DNA from: Austropuccinia psidii
Taxonomy: Eukaryota > Basidiomycota > Pucciniomycetes > Pucciniales > Sphaerophragmiaceae
DNA: 64,000 nt
Direction: 5' to 3'
NCBI GenBank assembly: GCA_023105745.1
Contig: JALGQZ010000003.1
Coordinates: 71,770,696 to 71,834,695 of the forward strand
The position numbers were made by a program, and so were the translations under genes. Below, piece after piece: positions 46,285-57,580 of the stretch; the stretch's first letter is position 1, and every line of letters begins with the position of its first letter. Below the pieces are notes generated by a model. That model was not told the origin of the DNA and made no database searches. It saw nothing but the letters and a program-made list of their open reading frames with translations.

Positions 46285-46833
46285 CTTTTGGTGGTAATTT
46301 AGCTTTTTCTGAGTTGAATAAGGTGCCTCTTTTAGCAATCTGCACCTCAATACTGTCTTCAGATTCTGCTTCTGAAGATTCTGGACTATTGATGTATCTT
46401 TTACTGAGTCTGTTACCAGCTGCACAGTATTTGATTAAAGACACTTAAAGAGAAAAAATATGATAAAAGAAATTATTTTTGTGTTTTAAGATATTTTTAA
46501 AAGATTTTTTATGAATTTTATTATTTTTTAATATTAAAAAAAATTATTCTTTTTAAAGAAAAAAAAAATTAAAATTTAAGATTTTGAATGAAAATTAATT
46601 CAGAGTAACTCAAAGAATAATTTTATAAGTTTTTGGATGTGAAAAAGCCACGTGTAAAAACAGTATAAAATTAAACCAAATTCCTCAATGAAAAAGATTT
46701 TAAGACAATTTCAAAAATAAAAATTATTTTAACTTTAAAATGAAAGAAAAAATTATTAAATTAATATATTTTAGAGCTTAAAAATATATTAATTAAGGGT
46801 ACAAGGTTCAAAAAACACGGCCAGGCCCCCAAA
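46285..46833 (-). other. Leader of element C with a possible upstream exon
   Basis: 46285-46444 is open, acidic and serine-rich but has no ATG. A pyrimidine-rich TTTCTCTTTAAG directly before it could be a splice acceptor. A donor at 46284 would join it in phase to 46219. The rest is AT-rich. TTTGGGGGCCTGG directly after the 5' LTR (46821-46833) is a possible primer-binding site. Confidence 0.45.
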
Positions 46834-48757
46834 TGTAAGATGTGACTATGAAACTGATGATAATATTACTATTAATCAACAGTACTATGTCTGTTCTTAT
46901 GAAATATAATAATAAAGTATTATTATAACCACAATTAAATAATTAAAAAATTATTTCTTTCACGTGTTAAGCACTACTAGTGATTTTAACAGTGAGCAAG
47001 TAATTGTCTACTAGAATCAATTACAAGAAGAATTTAATAATAAAAACTTCTTTATTAAAATAATAAAATTATTTTAATATATATAATTATCTTTTGCAAG
47101 AATAATTATAAAGATAATTCTTGAAGAAAACTATTACTAGAGAAAAACTTTAAGAATTAAGAATAAATGACTCACTAATACTCCAAAGAACTTATTGATA
47201 GATAAGAGTAGAGAAATTTGAAGTAGAATTGTGGATTTAAAGGATCAAAAGGATTTATAACAGTATTACAACAATATATAGTTGGATTCTAGGATTTCAC
47301 GTCTTTCTGGATGATTTGGAAAGATTTAAAACACTTAAGAATAGTTTTAACTAATACTTACTTGTTGGTAATAATGATTTAATAAATTGATAAGATGATG
47401 ATGCGGAAAAAACAGCAAGAATAGGCTTCTTTTAAGTCAACAACAGCTCACAGAGGCGTGCCATGGAGCAAACTAAAAAACAAGTGAGTGAGAAAACAAT
47501 AAACCCTTTTGTATTAATGATTGCATCATCTGTTGTCACGTAAGATTATCATAATTACTTAATTGATGCTTTTACGTGACTACCAACCCCAATATGGTTA
47601 AGAATAAAAGGAGTAACATCTGTAAATCTTCTTTTATTCTAAAATAATCATTGACTTCTCAAAGTTATCAATGTTATTGCCAATTTCATCACAGGTTGTA
47701 ATTACTGTGAATTTTTGAAGATTCAGTGTTTCACGTAGAATGGTCAAAAATGGACTGTAAGTAAAACTTTGAATTTTACTAGTAAAACCATAATTCTTTT
47801 TGGTTATACCATAGATAATACAGTTCTTCATTGGTCCTGAAAGTTTCAGGAAGATTCATTAAGAATTGTATTTTTAATGAATTTTTGAAGTTTTTACCTC
47901 ATTTCTACGTAGAATTGCAAATAGCAGTATTTTGCTGGTTGCTATGAGGTAAATCAATGAATATGGATCCCAAAAGGGTTTAATTACTCTTTTAGGGTCT
48001 AGTAATGGAAATTAATCAAGAATTGACGTGGTTACAGGAGCCTAAGTAGCTTATTACCTCCTTGGCACGTCAAAATAGCAGGTTATTTGCTATTTTTCTT
48101 ATGATTACAGTAGGTGTAACTTGGTAACCAAGTTCCCAAAGAGTTTTAGCTTACCAATTGGGCCAAGATGAGCCATGGATCCATGCTCTGGAGCTATCCA
48201 CGCCTCTGAGGCCTCAGAAGTTGGGTACCCTGGCTCTCTTTGATGTCTTTTGTCCCCCTTGCCTAATTTTTACGTCAAAATAGTAATTTAAGCTTAAAGT
48301 GAGATATCCACTATGGGTGTACCAAAAGTCCATGTAAGAATACCATAATATTAAGTGCTCAAAACATGCATAACACTATTCTTAGTGTATATGTAACATG
48401 GGATTTCTCACTTTCCCATTATTTTGGCTAAAAATCAAGAAAAACAAAAGTTTTCACGGATCGTTTATGTGGTATTAATGATGTGGTATTGAAGTATTTT
48501 CCATTTTACCACCTCAAATACTTAAATTGAGCTTATTCACTCTATGGAGCTACCCTAGGTGAATATTTGTGTAGAATCCAAATCTGGTCTTAAATCCATG
48601 GATTTACTTACTCAATAAAAAGTTATTCATCTTTTCTGAAATTGAAAATGATGAATTTTGGATATATGCATGACTTATGAGTTTTGCATAATTCAAAATT
48701 TCTTTTTAAGATAATTGTGGCCTATTTGGGTATGTAAAATATACCTCAAGGCTCACA
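46834..48757 (-). repeat. 5' LTR of element C
   Basis: 1924 bp, the near-identical partner of 38468-40391. Transcription of the element would start here and run leftward. Confidence 0.95.
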
Positions 48758-48762
48758 GAAGT

Positions 48763-49392
48763 GGCATAAAGAACCTTCTTTCTGTCTTGAGAGAAGTTTG
48801 CCGGATCATTATGAAAAATGAGTTGACAAGATTGAATGAAGCTTCTGACTTTGAAGGGCTGAGTCCCATCAAAGCATTCTGGTGCCTTCATAGAGGGAGT
48901 CTTGAAGGCTGGTGGTGTTGATGACTCAGAGGAAGAAGCTGCTTGAAGATTGGCCATAATTTGAGTCATCTGTTGCATGATGGCCAATAAAGATGGTTCA
49001 GACTGATGAGAGACAGGCTGATCAGACTGGGCTGGAGTTGGTCCTCTGGTGCCTTCAGATGTGCCCACAGGAGCATGAGCAGCCTCAGTGCCATTAGACT
49101 CTTCCTCTTCCACAGAATTCTCCTCCTCCTCTTCATCATCTTCACCTTGAACCTTGGGACTGGTTCTTGAAAGTCCTTGGAATCCGCCAACCACTCCTGA
49201 TAATGAGATTGATCTCCTTGGCCCTCTTCCTTCCTTCCTGGATGGTGCTGCTCCTTCCAGAGTGTGTCCTCTGTCCAATCTGGCCCTCAGTTGAGAAACT
49301 GCTGGGGTACCGTCAAGAGGAACCCTTGGAGTTGGAGTCAGAACAGCTTGAGATCTGGTCTGTCTTGCAGGAGATGAATGTTCAACTGGCAT
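48763..49392 (-). pseudogene. Gag N-terminal part of element B
   Basis: Starts at ATG 49392. It encodes the proline- and serine-rich N-terminus, an acidic glutamate stretch, a Q-Q-M-T-Q-I-M helix and the beginning of the capsid, then is cut by element C at the GAAGT duplication. It has no internal stop. It is the intact counterpart of the broken N-terminus in A. Confidence 0.88.
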
Positions 49393-50141
49393 GATTTTCA
49401 GGAATAATAAATCAAATAAATGAAAATAAATTCAAAATTATCTTGAAGTAAGGAATCAACAATCAAATATTGAGTAAATTGGATAACCAATGAATCAAAA
49501 ATGAATCTGCAGATGCGTCAATTAATCAAAGTCAAATGAGTCTTGAGGTCAAAATCAATATCAATGAAAATCTTGAAGTCAATAAATCAATCAATCCAAT
49601 GCAATCAAAATCAAATCAAATCCCAATCTTGCAGAAAAAATCAATCAATCAAAATGAATTCTTGAGGCCAATCAATTTAGGTCAAAATTCTTGATGTGAA
49701 TAATCAGCAAGTCAATAAAATCTTCAGGTCAATCAATTCTCTTGAGGTAAACTTCAATTATGTCAAATTGGTCAATCAAATCAATTCCAAGTGAATTCTT
49801 CCAAAATCAAAATTCTTGAGGAGTAAATAAAAATGAATCCTGCTATGAAGAACGTGTCTGAATAATCTGATGAATAATTTGAGGATCAAAGATAAAAACA
49901 CCTGAATTATCAATAAGAATAAGATTGATAATGATGAAGAAATGAGATTGGAAAAGATACAGAAGATTAAAAAATGGGTCATCTTTCAATTTTCAGAGTG
50001 AAGAATGAATGAGAGAAAATTGAGAGGTGACGAAGAATCATAAGATCATAAAACGTTAAAGAATCATAATTTTGATAAAATGAATGAATGCATTTAAAAT
50101 ATAGAAATGAATGAATAAAAATTATGAGTTAATTATTATAA
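49393..50141 (-). other. Leader of element B
   Basis: AT-rich, with repeated TTGAGGTCAA- and TCAATCAA-like motifs matching the leader of A in complement. The first bases after the LTR on the coding strand are TTATAATAATTAACTCATAA, not a TGG-type primer site. Confidence 0.55.
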
Positions 50142-51784
50142 TGTCACAGGGGCTCTTATGGAAGCAAGAGGGCCTGGCACTCAGGAATCAAGAACTCACT
50201 TGGAGGGCTCCAAAGATGATAAGAAATACTACGGAATATATTTCTTAAACAGGGATAAGAGATAGGACAAATATGCCAGAGATAACAAAGAAAATAATAA
50301 TAAGAATGAAGCCAGAGGCCAAAGATAAAAGGAAGCCAAAGGCCAAGAAGCCAACCAAGTGAATCCCCAGTTCACTGTTTCAACCTGCCAGAAAGAACAA
50401 TGGAATTAGTAAAGGATATGACCACCAATATCCACTGACAGGCAAGGAAGGAAAATAGAAAAGGGTGCTAATGACTGACTTAAGATTATCAGTATCAACT
50501 TTAATAATGTAAAAGAAAATAAGTATAAAAATAAATCCAGTATAATAATTAACTGGGGAAAAAGTCCCCAGGTGCTGAAAGGTGGCCAGTATATGTGAAA
50601 AACAGAAAGATTGATCCTGAAGGTGGATCACCGGCTGTATTGTCCAAATCGGGCCAATACAGTTCTGGCCATCTTGAAATTGAACTGTGTGATTGAATTC
50701 CCACAGTGGAATATGAATTGGCCCAGTTGGGCCAAGTACATACAGGTTGATTGATTGCCACCTGTATGAACCAATTGAGTTGTCCAAGGAGTATTGAAAT
50801 ACTTGATGCCTTGACAACTGATTGAAATGATGGAATACCTCTGAGAATGAACCTTGGAAGAATCCTGAATGAGAGTACCAACCCAACTCCTGCATAGCCA
50901 GGTGGTTGGAGTCCTTGAATGGTCTTCTGCTTGCCGCCATGGATTACCAAACTGATGAGTCCAAAAGTCCTCCTTCCAAATGGGCGTTGGATTTTGGTGC
51001 CTTGAGTTGAGAAGGTGGAATTGAGTCCTGAAAACGTCACCATTGAATTGCTGAGCAAAAATGGTGCATAATGGTATATAACACCATATATGCACCACTC
51101 CTGCAACCTTGAGTACGGGGTGCATGGAGGAATGGAAGAATTTTCCTTAAGTTGAGGGAAAAGCTTGATGAACTGATTTGGTGGCCCCTGGTGGTTGCCA
51201 GAGGCCATGACAGAGATGTTTGGTGCATAGTGGTCCATGGCCAAAAATGAGTCCTACATGATTTATGGCCAAAAAGGTGTCCAAGGCGTTTTTGGCCAAT
51301 TTTGGGTCCAAGGGAAGTATGGCCAATTTTGGCTCAGGTGGGCCCAGATGTGATTTGGGACCCACCTGGCCTTGGGGGTTAGGTGGTTGCCCCCTTTGGC
51401 CCCTTTTGGCCTCATTGGATTAGGCCAAAAGGGGCCTAAAAGGCCTACGGACTGCGGACCGCAGCCCACGGACCATAGGGGGCCTAGATGGCCCAAGACC
51501 CCCTAATGAAAAGGGGGGGCCTGGAGACCCCTAGAAGACAAAAAGGACCCCCCAGGCTCAAAATCAATGATGAAGGCCTGGGGGTTGGTGAGGTGTGAAT
51601 TGGCCAAGAGGGCCAATGACGGCAGGATATGGCCACTGGGATGGGTTGTGGTGTCAGGGCCATTGAACACCCAAAGGGGGCCAATGGGCCATAAATGATA
51701 TGATGTGGCCAATTGGCCCCAATTTGGCTCCAGGTTGGATTGCCGCAACCATCAAAGAGGAGGGTCAAACTCGTGGTTGTGACA
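50142..51784 (-). repeat. 5' LTR of element B
   Basis: 1643 bp, closely similar to 31602-33307 with small deletions. It contains the TATA hairpin (about 51060-51098). Open frames of up to 231 codons here recur in the other LTR and are not genes. Confidence 0.9.
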
Positions 51785-52822
51785 GTGGGTCTGATTGGAT
51801 TTCAAGGAGACAGACCAATTACGGCCGTAATTGACAGCCAAAGCTGTATTGTGACTGGACCTCATTCAGATACTGGTTTTTCTGTATCTGAATGGGTCTG
51901 GTGAAATTCCCAAGAGACAAATCAATTACGGCCATAATTGGTTTGCAAGTGGTAGAAATTATGACCGGCGGTCATAATCAGACCACCTGTGTACAATTAC
52001 AGCCAAAGCTGTATTGTCTCTGGACCTCACTCAGATACAGTTTTTTCTGTATCTGAGTGGGTCTGATTAGATTTCAAGGAGACAAACCAATTACGGCCGT
52101 AATTGGTTTGCAAGTGGTAGTAATTATGACCGGCGGTCATAATTTGACCACCTGTGTACAATTACAGCCAAAGAGTCATTGTGGCTGGACCTCATTCAGA
52201 TACAGGTTTTTCTGTATCTGAATGGGTCTGATGAAATTCCCAGGAGACAAATCAATTACGGCCGTAATTGGTTTGCAAGTGGTAGAAATTATGACCGGCA
52301 GTCATAATTTGACCACCTGTGTATGGTTACAGCCAAAGCTGTATTGTCTCTGGACCTCATTCAGATACAGTGTTTTCTGTATCTGAGTGGGTCTGATTGA
52401 AAATCAAGGAGACAAACCCATTACGGCCGTAATTGGTTTGCAAGTGGTACAAATTATGACCGGCGGTCATAATTTGACCACCTGTGTACAGTTACAGCCA
52501 AAGCTGTATTGTGACTGGACCTCATTCAGATACAGGTTTTTCTGTATCTGAATGGGTCTGATGAAATTCCCAAGAGACAAACCAATTACGGCTGTAATTG
52601 GATGGCAAGTGGTACAAATTATTACCGGCGGTCATAATTTGACCACCTGTGAATGGTTACAGCCAAAGCTGTATTGTCTCTGGACCTCATTCAGATACAG
52701 TTTTTTCTGTATCTGAGTGGGTCTGATGCAATTACCAAGAGACAAACCAATTACGGACGTAATTGGTTGGCAAGTGGTAGAAATTATGACGGGCGGTCAT
52801 AATTTTACCACCTGTGTACATC
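51785..52822. repeat. Palindrome-rich satellite, 165-bp monomer in 330-bp dimers
   Basis: The marker GACAAAYC recurs at 51916, 52081, 52246, 52411, 52576 and 52741, exactly 165 bp apart; the first unit is 58 bp short. Monomers mostly alternate between a GTATCTGAATGGG/GAAATTCCC type and a GTATCTGAGTGGG/GATTTCAAGG type, implying a 330-bp higher-order repeat. Each carries four inverted repeats: CCAATTACGGCCGTAATTGG; AATTATGACC-GGC-GGTCATAATT; AGATACAG-N6-CTGTATCT; and TTACAGC with AGCTGTA. Confidence 0.92.
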
Positions 52823-53166
52823 ATTACTGGTGGGCTGAATCTCTCACCCACCTATGGGTGTGACTGTACCATCCAATCTAATCACCCATGTAATTGAAGG
52901 ATTATTCTAAATATACACATTTCCTGACACATAATCCTGCCCTAAATGTGTAATTGTGTTTTATGTCTAGAGGATCTGCAGTTTTCTTTCCTTTGACACC
53001 ACAAAACTCATTTCTGCTCTATTTCTATGGGCTACACCCCCACTTCACTTAATTGGGACCTGCAATATAAATAGAGCTGTTTTGCCCATGTTTTCCCTAA
53101 GTCACTCTGTTTTTAACCTCTGTTGGCCATTCAAATCCCTCTCCTCCCAAGATAATACCCAATACT
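52823..53166 (+). promoter_or_regulatory. Promoter region of FamR copy 3
   Basis: A TATA-like TATAAATA lies at about 53067-53076, roughly 95 bp before the ATG at 53167, with C- and T-rich sequence between. The region separates the satellite from the gene. Confidence 0.45.
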
Positions 53167-56149
53167 ATGAATCCACCCCAACAATCTGATTCCGATGTGT
53201 CATTTGATGAAATGTTTCATAGGGCTTTTTCAAATAACACAGATTTTAATTCATCTTTATCTTATCAAAATGAGGCACCATCCCATTCATCCATCAATTT
53301 ATTGTCCACCTCAAACCAAAGCACTGAACGCCAGGAATGTTACAATTTTTTTCACTACCTCAATTCTCCCAATCTAGTCCCACCAGCTCCCATTAGTCAT
53401 CCTCACATCTTGCCCTGCCCCCCACCAAACAACATAAATAGAACCCTCTTTCAACTTGGTAAATTTCTTCTTCCCCACGTAATCCCATCCTCAACAATTT
53501 TTAATATTATATTTTTACCCAAAATATTAGATATCACAAACACACCAAACATGATTTTGTGTAATCCACACCCAAATACTCCATGAACCCTTCCACCACC
53601 CTCATTCATAGAATTCGACATGAATAACCCACCCACTCAAGTACAATCCATCTCACCAATTCTATCTTCTGAGCTAACTCGCCTCTCCCGTGAAGAATTT
53701 TCTCTCAACCACCACTGTATCAAGAAAATCCTCAATAATGCCCTTTCTGAAGCTGAACAGAATCCTGTATCAATTGAGATTAAGGATTATTTGAAAAAGG
53801 GCCTTACATTTATTTCTCAAAAAGAACATGGTAATTATTATTCTTCACATCTGTCCTCAATTTTGTATTAATTTGATCTCCCTTATTGTAGAATTGTCTT
53901 CATCACAATCAATTGGTCTCGTAGATGGCAATGTCGAAGTTATTGAGAGAGAAGTTCCTTCCATACGCTCATCCAAATCATCCCTTCCAGAGGAGGTTGT
54001 TCCTGATGGAAATCACAAGAAAAAAAGGAAAATTCAAAATAAACCACCACCAAATATTTGTCTTTTCATGCAACAATCTGTCACTATTAATAATACCCAA
54101 CAGGTTCTCTCCATGATTCCTCCCACAAATACACCTTTTGTCTCCATTGTTTCCAGCCCACCCCAATCTATCAATCCTCAAATGTTATTGCAAGCACATC
54201 CCAATGACCTTCCATCCCCTGATACTCCTTGTCATTCACCTACTTTAATGGTTTCCCAATCTCATGGGTCTGATTTCCCACCAATATTCACTGAGGAAGA
54301 ACAAACTCATCAAGAGAATTTACCTAATACAGAAAGCCCATGTCACAACCCTTCTGAACAAAGTGACCACAGAAACATTTGGGAGAGCTCATCAAATTTA
54401 CCTATTTCAAATGACACCTATCCACTCAAGAGCAGATGTTCATCAGGTCTCTCCAATTATTTCAGCAGGAGGAATTAATGTTACAACTAACACCCAGGAA
54501 ATCCAGTCCACTATTTCAACACCACAAAATGCACATACTCCTTGTGTCCGTTCATCCCCACATGATACCTCAATTGAACCACCACCCCCGTCATGTGATG
54601 ATGTTCCTCCTCAATCAATGGAATCAAGTTCATCGCCTCCATTAAATGCCCCAACACCAGGTCTCAATAATCTCAATCAACAAGTTGATTGTCAGACTCA
54701 CAACCCTCCCACATTGGAAGAGACTCAACAATCTCCCATTTTCCAACCAGTCTCTTCCCCCAATGTTGAATGTTCCATCCTTTCCAATGAATTTTGTCCT
54801 CAATTTTATAAAATTTTCCAAATGTTTAATTCAGGACAACCAACTCAAGCCAAATATCAAACCACGTTTGAAGCAATCAACTCTTTGGTTAAATGGCGTC
54901 TTCAATCTTTGGGTTGTGAAAAACCTGCACAAGGGAATTTTGACTTCAACCAATGCTCATCTTCATATACCAAATGGATTGACAAACTAAGTGATCATAG
55001 TTAGTTGCCTTATAATAATTATTCATTACAAAATATTTAATCTTATCCTATTTCTGAACAGGCTCACCATTTTTGAATGCCACCAAAGCTGAATTTTATG
55101 TCTCCCCTCAAATTTTCAACATGCAAATATATGATGAAATTACATCACCTGAACCAAGTATATCTATGCCTTTTTCTCTGGAGCCCCACGTTCATAATGA
55201 AAAGCACCCTGAAACAATTTTTGTTTGTCATCTCATTTATATGGCCCAACCACGCCACTTCACCATCATCGCTTGGGCAAAACTCATTGCTGCATCTATA
55301 TCTGCAACAATGGATGAATTTTGTATCCCTAAACCCCCCATGACAGCTCCAACCACTTCTGGCAAGGTACATGCTTATTTGGATATGCTTACATACTTTG
55401 AAGGATTGAAGCGACCTTCTATTCCACCAATGGAGCTTATGTCAACCATCCCCCCAAATTCAAACCCATCTATTAGCAATATAGACACCAAACAGAATTT
55501 GGGTGCTAATTCTGATCAACAACTCAAGTCGTTTCAAGATTTAATTTTGGATGTTATGATTTCATACATCATTTTCAAAGCACAGGCAAACATAGAGGAA
55601 ATTTCCCCTCCCAACTGATCAGAACAATGTAAATGTCCCAAAAATACAAAGAATCAACATCTTGGAAGAGATGAAATTTCCTCATTAATCATTAACCACA
55701 GACCTCAAAGCATCATTCTGTTGGACAATCAAGCATCACAATTGGACCAAGCTAAAAAGAAATTGAGTGAATATTGTAGGCAGCATAATTTTCTTCCATT
55801 TGTTTATTTCTTAATATTAGGTGTTAAGGGTTTATTAAATTCTCACAAATATCATTGCCATTTTTCTATCTCCAATTCTATGCTTAAATTATGTTCTTTT
55901 AACATATCTCATCAGCTTGTTCAGCCATCACCTCCAGACGAGCCTGTCTGGAAAAATCTATCTTTTCACCTCAACTCGTTTTTTTCTAAAGGCATGAATC
56001 CAATTAGTGATGTTCAACTTGTTTGTCCCCCCTCCCGGCATCAACTAGCACAATATATCACCAGCAATTTCTTAAATCAATGGGAAGCTCAAGCAACAGT
56101 GACATCACTTCTTCCTCCTAGTCAAAGATCTTGTTTGACTAAGTTTTAA
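53167..56149 (+). pseudogene. FamR copy 3, decayed
   Basis: Three exons (53167-53830, 53892-54999, 55062-56149) are separated by GT-AG introns of 61 and 62 nt. The second intron is phase 1, at the same place as the third intron of copy 2 and the intron found in copy 1. The protein is proline-, serine- and asparagine-rich in the middle. The C-terminal domain has G-V-K-G-L-L and P-V-W-K-N-L. Two in-frame TGA codons (53584-53586 and 55616-55618) and a frame change near 54420-54445 interrupt it; the rest is open. The ATG has a plausible TATA box upstream. The function is unknown, and inactivity is inferred from the breaks. Confidence 0.72.
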
Positions 56150-57580
56150 ATTTATCATGTTTTTAATAACTCTTTTGCAATTGCAATTTTTCAATCCTCA
56201 CTCTTATTGGCCATCTCCAACATTCTCCACCACTTAAAACACATTATGTTTGTGAGTTCTCCTCAGGTCTTGAATTATACTACTTGATCATCATTCTATT
56301 ACAATAATCTTATGATAGTAGGAAATTCCCCCTTGTAATTGATATTTAATACAATATGATAGTTTTCAAATTTAAATATTAAACTTCTTTCACACTATTC
56401 ATATGAAATGCAAGTTTCAAGATTTTTGGACAATAAATTAAACAATCATATGTTACTAGTGAGCACAAATAGCAGAGAATATGATGAATACAAATTTGAA
56501 ACTTGACCTTTCTATATTATATAAACATTTGGGGTTAGTTAAAAAGTATTTGTGGAAACTATTAGTCAAACATAATATCATTAGCCTTTAGAACTATTCT
56601 TCTGATTATATTTTCATAATATAGTATTACCTATTGATTAAGTGAAATTCATGTCAATTTTCAACCATACCTTTTGTGGACCACCTTGATTTTAAGAGCA
56701 TTCAACCTCAAAAATGAAACTTTGTATTATAGTACAATTTGTAAATGACATAAGAGGTTCTTTCCATTAAGAATTCTACTTGAAAGAAATTTGAAATTTT
56801 TATATAATTGAATTTTTCTATTCATGTTTCTGAACATGTACAACTAGTTGATATTTGTTAAACTGAATATGAAATTTCTTTTGATTATGGACTTGAATTC
56901 TCTTGATTTTTAAGTTATTTGGAGCTTTTTCAATAAATTCACCTTCTTCTGCTTCTTCAACAATTTCACCCTCTTCAGCTTCTTCAGAAATTTCACCTTC
57001 TTCTATCTCTTCATGATATCCTTGTTCTTCATAACTTCCTTTTTTTTGGAAAATGAATGGTTTAAGCGTTTATCTTTGTGAGCCCTTTTGCTGAGACTAT
57101 TTTGATCCATCATAAAGAGAGAAAATCTTTTAATACCAAAAAAATATGATACTGTAATACTTGAAATAGTAATATCAAAAGAAATCAAGATAATGAATTT
57201 GAATATTTCACCCACTTCATCCCTCTTCGTTCTTATAATCCAAATTTCATTCTTCCTCAAACCTAACTTCATTGTTCTCAATTATTAAATATCATCACAC
57301 CCCAATCTTTTTGATCACCTCAATCGTTTTTTTACTTATTGTATTCTTATCCTTAATTTCACCTGCTCTTTTGCACCCTCAAGCTCTTTTGCACCCTCAG
57401 CTCTTTTGCACTCTCCAATGCTATGGAAACAATCAGGGTCATTGACGTTCCAGCGTTGGTTCCATTGATTCTGGTTGTTGGTTAGCAAATCTTTTTCATT
57501 TCAAAATTCATAACTGTTGAAACATCTTCAAAAAAAATAATTCATCACCACCCTCACTGTCATCATCATCATCATTCTCA
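56150..57580. other. AT-rich interval with two small tandem repeats
   Basis: A roughly 27-bp unit of TTCACCTTCTTCTGCTTC type repeats about three times at 56938-57012 and would encode an acidic E-E-x-E-E-G-E repeat on the minus strand. A CTCTTTTGCACCCTCA unit repeats three times at 57366-57413. No gene is convincing; the minus-strand frame at 57003-57281 has no recognised feature. Confidence 0.45.

Larger units (their letters stand above)
38468..48757 (-). mobile_element. Very young chromodomain Ty3/gypsy element C
   Basis: 10,290 bp, with two 1924-bp LTRs that differ at only two positions I can find (39299/47665 and 39648/48014). GAAGT flanks both sides (38463-38467 and 48758-48762), and the insertion lies inside the gag of B. 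The minus orientation is fixed by the coding strand and by a polypurine tract next to the 3' LTR. gag and pol are one frame, interrupted by three stops. It is a different family from A and B. Confidence 0.95.
31602..51784 (-). mobile_element. Ty3/gypsy LTR retrotransposon B, with nested element C
   Basis: Minus-strand element with LTRs at 31602-33307 (3') and 50142-51784 (5'). Its own length without C is about 9.9 kb. The flanking five bases are GTAGG and GTGGG, a target duplication with one later change. A polypurine tract (GGTAGGGGGGG on the minus strand) abuts the 3' LTR. gag is cut by C, and pol has several breaks. It belongs to the same family as element A but is better preserved. Confidence 0.92.

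Noticed and set aside
50380..51244. Long minus-strand frames of 165-231 codons in the LTR of element B, repeated at 31840-32965
   Set aside because: They recur because both LTRs carry the same sequence. They have no protein-like features, and several overlap in different frames.
31602..51784. Repeat-induced point mutation as the cause of the stops
   Set aside because: The stops I could trace are not consistently C-to-T changes (for example loss of bases and other substitutions), and C has near-identical LTRs. A dinucleotide index would be needed to test this.
57003..57281. 92-codon minus-strand frame
   Set aside because: No recognisable domain. The acidic repeat next to it is in another frame, and no intron joins them convincingly.
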